Below the pieces are notes generated by a model, which made no database searches, was not told the origin of the DNA, and saw only the letters and a list, made by a program, of their open reading frames with translations. Of a DNA stretch of 64,000 nucleotides, positions 57,373 to 64,000 are shown in pieces (the stretch's first letter is position 1; every line of letters begins with the position of its first letter). The translations under genes were made by a program, and so were the position numbers. The DNA is from Eretmocerus hayati (Eukaryota > Arthropoda > Insecta > Hymenoptera > Aphelinidae): NCBI GenBank assembly GCA_029851415.1, contig CM056744.1, positions 17,243,268 through 17,307,267 of the forward strand. The letters run 5' to 3'.

Positions 57373-58087
57373 AGGTAAAGGCGCCAGTAGTGGAACACGG
57401 CTAGTTGGGCCCTATAGTGGAACACCCAATTCACATGAATTTTTAACCGCGAAAAGTCGATCCATTATTTGAGTAAAAATTACACAGTGTTCTTTGATAT
57501 TATATATTATATATTTCAAATCGATGTCCTGCAACACCCGTAAAAGCTAGATCCATAAATCGAACGAAAAAGTCATGAAAAGTATAAGCTCATAATCACC
57601 CTTTAGAGGCTGTTCCACTGTAGGAGCCTTCCTCAAAAGTAGAGCCAATAGTGGAACAAGAGTGTGCCCTCAACTGGAACAGGTTTTATATTCTCACTGT
57701 ATTGAAAAACCATCCGGGAATTGATTTTTTCCGGTGGCACGACATTTATTCTATACAGATCAGGACAAACAAACCATTAATTATCTACCAAATATTTTCA
57801 GGATGACTCCAAAGCGCTGTTCCACTATAGGAAACTTTTCGCGTTCCATTGAGGGCACCGAGCTCAGGATTGGTTGTTCCACTATAGGAGACAACGGATC
57901 TTGTCGTGAACATCCAATTACTCTTATTGTATACAAGTAATCAACTTGTACCTTTTTTCAAAATATGCAGAAAGAGTTTATCCATAAGATGCGTTACTTC
58001 CCATGCGTGAGAAACTCAAATATCATTCAAAATATGTAAATTACTGATTAGCGATCATTTTTTGTTCCACTACTGGCGACTTTACCT
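57373..58087. mobile_element. TA-flanked iterated-motif element H, 715 bp
   Basis: Ends AGGTAAAGGCGCCAGTAGTG and the complement of AGGTAAAGTCGCCAGTAGTG; TA at 57371-57372 and 58088-58089. The motif GTTCCACTATAGG or variants recurs about nine times in both orientations. No coding capacity. Confidence 0.82.
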
Positions 58088-58089
58088 TA

Positions 58090-59278
58090 GTGTGTTTTTC
58101 TTCGTCACCATTAAAATATGGTCATTCTCATGCCAAAAAGTTGGCGTCTCTGAGACGTCCTTATCTTTTTCACGAGTTATCGAATTTTTAGCTCGATTTT
58201 CAGAAACGTTCAGTGTGACCAACAAACCCTTCGACTGTCATCCGATCGATTATAATTCACCAAATCTTTATTAGACGAGTTTGAGTTCCGATTTGAGCAT
58301 AAAAAATTTCTCCGAAAAATTTACAGCGCATTAGTTTGACATGGGATTCGATTGTCCGAACTCTCAGAATATATAACATCGAAAACCCCATTTAATGCGA
58401 TCCTAAAGAGCTACATTAGATTTTTTAGAATCAACATAGTTTTTATACTATATATACATCCCGAATTCGTAGAACGCTTCTGGAGAACTTTGAATCTGAT
58501 AAATTGCAGTTTTTATTAAAAAATCCAAATGAAGCCATTTAGGATTGCATCGAATGAGATCTCTGATTACTACACATGCTACAAGGTTAGATAGCAAACG
58601 TCGAATTAGTGCATTGTGATTTCGATCCTTCTAAGGGTATCTTTTTCGCCCTCCTGCCCACGGTCATCACACGGACTGTTAATTTTCACTTACAATACTG
58701 GTCGAAAAATATAGCATTTGATCCGCAATTGTGAAATGTGATCAATTTGGCTCGGTTCAGAAAATATAAATATTACTTGATGTGCGAGTCCCAAATTTTA
58801 CGCCCAAAGTATATTGTATATCAAAATCAACTATCTGGGTTTTTTTCAGATTTTGACTTGGAGCTTATACACAGATAGAATGTTATATTAGCTAATGGGA
58901 TGTAAACGCTTCCTTTATTGGTTTGTCAGGTGGAATAAGTCAGAAGAAATCGATTTGAGAAATGAACAATAAACTTCGAGCAGTATTGCTCTGATCACAA
59001 AACTACCGAAAAAAAGAAATAACCGGTCCTTTAATGAGTTCACGTTTCCGATAATCAAAATCCCGACGATTAATCATGCGTGGAACACGTGCTTCTGACA
59101 ATTTCTTAGCATCATAATTTTTTAGAAAAAAAAAAACAAAATCATTAGCGCCTGCAGCACATAAGTGTTTTATCATCCCCATGCGAGCGTCAAGTGTCCT
59201 ACCTTGCCGATATTGGCCGATGAACCCGTGAACGTGAACAGTCCCGTGAACCCCCCGTGAACCTTGAACCCTGCCCCG
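58090..59278. other. Non-coding stretch with CCCGTGAAC repeats at its end
   Basis: No gene recognised. At 59225-59270, CCCGTGAAC or GTGAAC recurs several times immediately before the large inverted repeat. Confidence 0.35.
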
Positions 59279-61496
59279 GGGGGTCGATTTTAGATTTCGG
59301 TCTAGACCAGTCGCGCGGGTCTAGTGACCAGAATTTGTCGAGGTAGCGCGCGACCTGCGCGTTGATTCGCAATTTCATCGTTCCTCGCTCCGCGAACCTT
59401 GGGTTAGGTTAGCTCGTATAGCTGCGTTTTGCGGTTGTGTGCTGTATACGTGATTGATGATTGTTGTCAAATAAACATAAATGAATGTTTATTTGACAAT
59501 CATGACCATGCTGTTATCCGGCGTGAGGTTTGAAAGAGTTGATGAAATATCTCCATTAGTGAGAGTTTCATCTCTTAATGATCAAATTTGATAGACTGTC
59601 GTGATGATGAATGTGACAGTGGAGTGGAGATCGCAAAAAAATTGTTTCATTTTCCAGGGTCAAAGCTAATAACAGAGAGTAAAAAGAAGGATTTCCATGA
59701 CTTCATGCTACTGCTTTTGGTTGTTGCAGTTAGAAGACCAGTGACTCAGAAGATTTTATGGAAAAAGTCTTCGGGCCACATGTCTAGCTGTTGAGGATAT
59801 GTCAATCCAATTTTGTTTTCTCCAATGCTGTTCGTTCCACCAGTATCTTTTTAATGTTGTGCGGATGGATTTCAAATATAATATGATGTGGAGGCAAAAA
59901 GTAGTCAACGAGCTTCTGGATTCAGACTTGGGTTCATCTTTTTCATTTTCCACCGATCACTCTAAAACCATTACCCAGCTTTTCACCATCCTCATGGGCT
60001 AATGATGAGTTGAAGGATTATATTTTATGTACAGGTAAGTTATTCGACGATGCAAAAACTATGACTGATTGTGTTGTTTCTTGGAGGGTTTCCTGCCAAA
60101 TTGTACTTTGAATCAGAAGTTTGATTGATCTCATCGAGTGTTTGGTGTAAGGCTAATAAAGAAAACTAATGTGAGAATAAACCTCTTTGGGAGAAGGTGA
60201 GAATATGAGAATGATTTTGGAACAAAATGTGAAATGCGACATAACCCAGAGAACTAATCTTTCCCAAAAAATTGTTTTAGTCGGTTTTCTTGCTATTTGA
60301 ACCAAGTTATTCAAACAAATTTCCAACTTGGGTGATGGGTGTCTCATCTGTCTTGGTGAGTTGAAGGATGGGAATTCTCCAAACAGTTGAACCCTAGAAG
60401 AATGAAAATGTATGGCACGCATTGAGATAAATTTGCAGAAAGGGAGTTATTTTTTTTTCTTCACTCTTACACAGATCTTGGGATCAAAATACATAGACAG
60501 TTACTTGACTTGGTCATGTAAGATAAAGTTTAACATTGATCTTTGATTGAAGCGCATGAAATGCATCTTGAATGCTTCCGTATTTGATACATTTGAAACT
60601 CTTCCAAAAAAAAACAACTACTCTCTGTATTAATGGAAGAAAAACAAGAGGAAAAGTGTAAATGATGCTTCAAAGCACAATTTGGCAGGAAACCTTCTAA
60701 GAAACATCAAAATCAAGCATACTTTCTGCATCATCAAATTACTTATCTGTACATAAAAAGTGATCATTCAAATAATCATTAACCCATGAGGATGGTGAAA
60801 GGCTGGGTAATCATTTTAGAGTGATCGGTGGAAAATGAAAAAGATGAACCCAAGTCTGGATCCAGAAGCTCGTTGACTATTTTTTGCCCCCACATCATAT
60901 TATATTTGAACTCCATCTGCACAACATTAAAAAGATACTGGTGGAACAAACAGCATTGGAGAAAACAAAATTGGATTGACATATCCTCAACAGCTAGACA
61001 CGTGGCCCAAAGACTTTTTCCATAAAATCTTCTGAGTCACTAATCTTCTAACTGCAAAAACCACAAGCAGTAGCATGAAGTCATGGAAATCCTTCTTTTT
61101 ACTCTGTGCTATTGGCTTTGACCCTGGAAAATGAAACATTTTTTTGCGATCTCCACTGTCATATTCAGCATCACGACAGTCTATCAAATTTGATCATAAA
61201 GAGATGAAACTCTCACTGATGGAGATATTTCATCAGCACTATTCAACCTCACGCCGGATAACAGCATGGTCATGATTGTCAAATAAACATTCATTCATGT
61301 TTATTTGACAACAATCATCAATCACGTATACAGCAGACAACCGCAAAACGCAACTACGCGAGCTAACCTAACCCAAGGTTCGCGGAGCGAGGAACGATAA
61401 AATCGCGAATCAACGCGCAGGTCGCGCGCTACCTCGACAAATTCTGGCCACTAGACCCGCGCGACTGGTCTAGACCGAAATCTAAAATCGACCCCC
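59279..61496. repeat. 2.2-kb inverted repeat with about 830-bp arms
   Basis: Left arm 59279-60112 and right arm 60669-61496 are inverted copies, roughly nine in ten positions alike by eye; the loop is 556 bp. Outer blocks include GATTTTAGATTTCGGTCTAG and TCGCGCGCTACCTCGACAAA-type sequence. Near each end sits a small palindrome around TGTCAAATAAACAT. The arms hold short matching open frames (59588-59794 with 61187-60987; 59799-60002 with 60982-60779) without family match. It may be a fold-back element or an inverted segmental copy. Confidence 0.85.
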
Positions 61497-61820
61497 TGCC
61501 CACCCCTGCCCAAGGCCCTGACAGAGTGTGACAGAGTGCAACAAGAGCAAGTGGCAACAATAGCAACAAGTGCAGTCCTGTGCATTCCCTTGCAATAATA
61601 CCTTAGTAAAAAGTAAATTGGTAGATAGAAGCTGGAAGTCTACTATCTAAATCTCTACTTAGTTATTTTGATCTCGTGATGTGATTGCTGATCCAAGGAC
61701 ACTTGGTTGTGTTCGTGGTTAATGGACCATGGATAGATGCTGATCTGATGAAATCTTGGTTATGGCCAATAGAGACTGCAGCAAGGTAAACTGAGATTTT
61801 CGAATAACTTATATTTGATT
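61497..61820. other. Short spacer with simple repeats
   Basis: Begins with CCTGCCCACCCCTGCCCAAG and GACAGAGTG / GCAACAA repeats, then AT-rich DNA. No gene. Confidence 0.35.
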
Positions 61821-62440
61821 GAATCCCACCAAAACAGTGAATGTTGTCACAACGTTCCTGAAAAGTTGCGTTTGCAACCTCGAAACGTTCCGAAATTAGT
61901 CGGAAAAACCGTCGCCGACCCGTTGGTGCAACGTTGAAATGTCTACCAGATGCGTGTTGCCTCAACGTTTCCAGCACGTTTCTGGACGTTGCGGATATAA
62001 ATAAATAAATGGATTGTTTTATTATAAATTGTTGTTAATTGGCTCTTGTTGCATTCAAGCACAATGTCACCGTCTTCCTTGTACTAAGTGGATATGTTTC
62101 TAATTGAGCGCAATCGATAGGATTGAACGGGGATGGAGCTGATATCTTGCGAGGCACAGAATTTTATAAACAATTTATTTATTTATTTATTTAACAAAAA
62201 AATCTCTAAGTATCGGTTGCACGGGAAACCTTACAGAAACCATTGTGAAACCTTAGAAAAATGTCTGAAACGTTCCAGAACCGTTCTGGAACGTCGAGGC
62301 GGCAACACGCATCTATAGACATTTCAACGTTGCACCAACGGGTTGGCGACGGTTTTTCCGACTAATTTCGGAACGTTTCGATGTTGCAAATGCAACTTTC
62401 CAAGAACGTTGTGACAACATTCGCTGTTTGGTGGGATTCC
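61821..62440. mobile_element. Iterated AACGTT element with inverted ends, 620 bp
   Basis: Ends GAATCCCACCAAAACAGTGA and the complement of GAATCCCACCAAACAGCGA, arms about 150 bp. AACGTT or ACGTT cores recur more than ten times in both orientations. ATTT tandem runs (about 62010, 62175) flank the centre. No transposase. Confidence 0.75.
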
Positions 62441-63743
62441 ATTATGTTTTTATCCTTGCGTTCCTCTGGTTTACATTTTAAAAATTGGGCTAGTATACTC
62501 AAGGAGTATACATAAGCTTGCTTGATTGATAGTTGCTGATTTATTAGGAATATCATGACTGCATTATCCACATCACAGTGGTAGCAACGACCGGTAGTAT
62601 ATTCTTCAGTTACACTTCTTAGCACTTCTTACGCAGTCAGGATTGGTATGTCTATATGTGGGATTGTTGAGATCATTACACTGCCAATTGTGGCTATCCG
62701 TGATTCAAGCTTCTCATTTTGAGATTGATCTAAATGATCATACAACTAATCTAATTAATCATAAATTTATGGCAGTTACTGATCGACTCTTATTCCTTTA
62801 AAAGTTGGGTGTTTCCTTTGTCTGTTGCTCCAATCTTTATTACAATACACAATTTAAAACCTGTGGGTTGGTTAGTTATTCCTCTGTATTTCAATACTTA
62901 TATCAGACTTATTTTGAAAACTCTGATGTACAGAAGGTACAAGCCCATATCATAACCATGTATGAATCATTTGCACAAAAATAATGTTTATTCGGCTTTA
63001 TTTTCTTGGTGGCTTGACCAGTCTCCAAACTTAGTTGTGTATTTGTAACTACCCACGATTGTAGCCTTCTTGATCATCATGAGATTCCAATATTTTAGGA
63101 ACGTACAACCTGATATCATTTGGTCTATTCTTTAAAACTGATGGGAATCTAATCTTTCAGCATGGCTAGAAGCTTCCAATCATCAGGCAATCAGGGATTA
63201 ATTCCAAGATTATAATATCTTACTAGGCCACCCTTAACTTCTCCACTTCGAAAATTTGAAGGTTTATACATACATACCTATGGATGATGGTTCAAATGTT
63301 ACTTGTATATAAGTACCGCTGGAGCAATTGTTCATCCCATCAAGGCCCAGTTTAGAAATAGTCAACAATAATCTTACAGAAGAGAATCTCACCAAAATCT
63401 CCAATAATTGTCTAATTGTTGATATCTCTCTATATACACTGGTGAGTAAGTCACAGTTATATCTGACTCTTTTTTCATATTTATCAAAACCATGCAAAAG
63501 GTAGTTTGCATGGAAACATTCTATTCCTCTTGAGAAGTTTACATGTTAGAGATTAAAAAAATCGAGTGTCTATTGAGTGCATCATATTTCCGCTATTCCT
63601 TGGAAGATACTCATTCAAGTTCATCAACAGTAGATTGAATTGATTATGGGGCACTCATTTATTAACTTCATAAATAAAGAAAATGTGAAGAGCTTGATCA
63701 ATAAATCGTGAATTTCCAGCATCAGTGTGTATAAAACATCGAG
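62441..63743. other. Non-coding stretch before the ankyrin-type exon
   Basis: No gene recognised. A possible acceptor (GAATTTCCAG at about 63710-63719) lies 24 bp before the ATG at 63744, which would make the next feature a spliced exon with a short leader. Confidence 0.35.
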
Positions 63744-64000
63744 ATGGAGGTGAAGAAGTATGTATCTACTCTAACACCTGATCAAAAAGAGCTGTATACA
63801 TTTGTGAGAAAAGGCTATCTCTCAGCAGTACAAAAGCTGCTCAAACCTTTTCCAGTACTGAGCGGCGATAAGAAATGGTTTGATTATTGGCTATTAGTAG
63901 TTGCTCTGAAAGCAGGCCGAACAGAGGTTGCAAACTATCTTATAAGTAAGAATTGTCGAGTAGAGATACCGGAGAGGACCAAAACTTACTGCACACCATT
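63744..64000 (+). CDS. Start of an ankyrin-type protein, cut by window edge
   Basis: 85 codons open from ATG to the window end with no stop. The text starts MEVKKYVSTLTPDQKELYTF and contains two helix pairs typical of ankyrin repeats: LYTFVRKGYLSAVQKLLKPF and VALKAGRTEVANYLISKNCR. This suggests a capping repeat plus a first full repeat; such proteins bind partners and have many roles. The ATG is supported by in-frame stops upstream and a nearby acceptor. It could be related to the broken ankyrin gene at 14.2 kb, though they share no obvious text. The rest lies outside the window. Confidence 0.62.
   Translation, partial: MEVKKYVSTLTPDQKELYTFVRKGYLSAVQKLLKPFPVLSGDKKWFDYWLLVVALKAGRTEVANYLISKNCRVEIPERTKTYCTP

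Noticed and set aside
1..64000. CRISPR array, bacterial operon or phage
   Set aside because: Spliced genes, insect transposons and composition show eukaryotic nuclear DNA; no regular repeat-spacer array exists.

Overview
The window looks like a piece of AT-rich insect nuclear genome. The decisive evidence is a multi-exon odorant receptor of the insect-only 7tm_6 family, with introns mostly 70-95 bp long. It also carries a tetraspanin gene, an R1-clade LINE, hAT, piggyBac-type and Tc1-type elements, and ankyrin-repeat coding fragments. I cannot name the species. Degenerate ankyrin genes beside odorant receptors would suit a hymenopteran such as a parasitoid wasp, but that is a guess.

Layout. 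1-420 is a decayed 139-bp tandem array running off the left edge. 0.8-1.95 kb is a fold-back element split by a composite hairpin element. 2.9-10 kb is the odorant receptor gene (minus strand, 8 exons, predicted 386 aa) with a 5.1-kb intron full of repeats; a lone terminal-exon-like fragment of a second receptor lies upstream at 10.9-11.1 kb. 14.2-15.65 kb is an ankyrin coding stretch cut by an 835-bp element with TTAA target duplications. 15.7-17.6 kb holds two LINE 3' ends. 17.7-19.3 kb is a Tc1-type fold-back with another fold-back inside one arm. 19.4-19.7 kb is a short coding-like exon. 21.4-27.6 kb is a complete tetraspanin gene (minus strand, 6 coding exons, 238 aa) whose introns hold a TA-flanked element, a 155-bp tandem array and a long hairpin around a decayed tRNA. 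28-49.7 kb is almost all non-coding DNA and elements, several nested. 50-53 kb is a complete, apparently intact hAT transposon with terminal inverted repeats (TIRs), an 8-bp target-site duplication (TSD) and a spliced 706-aa transposase. 53-62.4 kb is again elements, including a 2.2-kb inverted repeat with about 830-bp arms. The right edge opens an ankyrin-type coding exon.

The host genes do not form a pathway: the receptor is olfactory and the tetraspanin is a general membrane organiser. The dominant theme is mobile DNA. Two points stand out. First, six unlike TA-flanked element families (5.7, 21.6, 28.2, 30.2, 43.6, 48.7, 53.3 and 57.4 kb) share one design: no coding capacity, about 25-bp TIRs, and the core of the TIR repeated inside four to nine times in both orientations. 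In four families the core looks like variants of TNCCNAANTTGCCCC. Second, the TIRs of the commonest family begin AAGGTAAGT, a near-perfect 5' splice site; the copy in the tetraspanin gene places one 33 nt, in frame, beyond a genuine donor. All boundaries were read by eye without alignment software, so identities are estimates.
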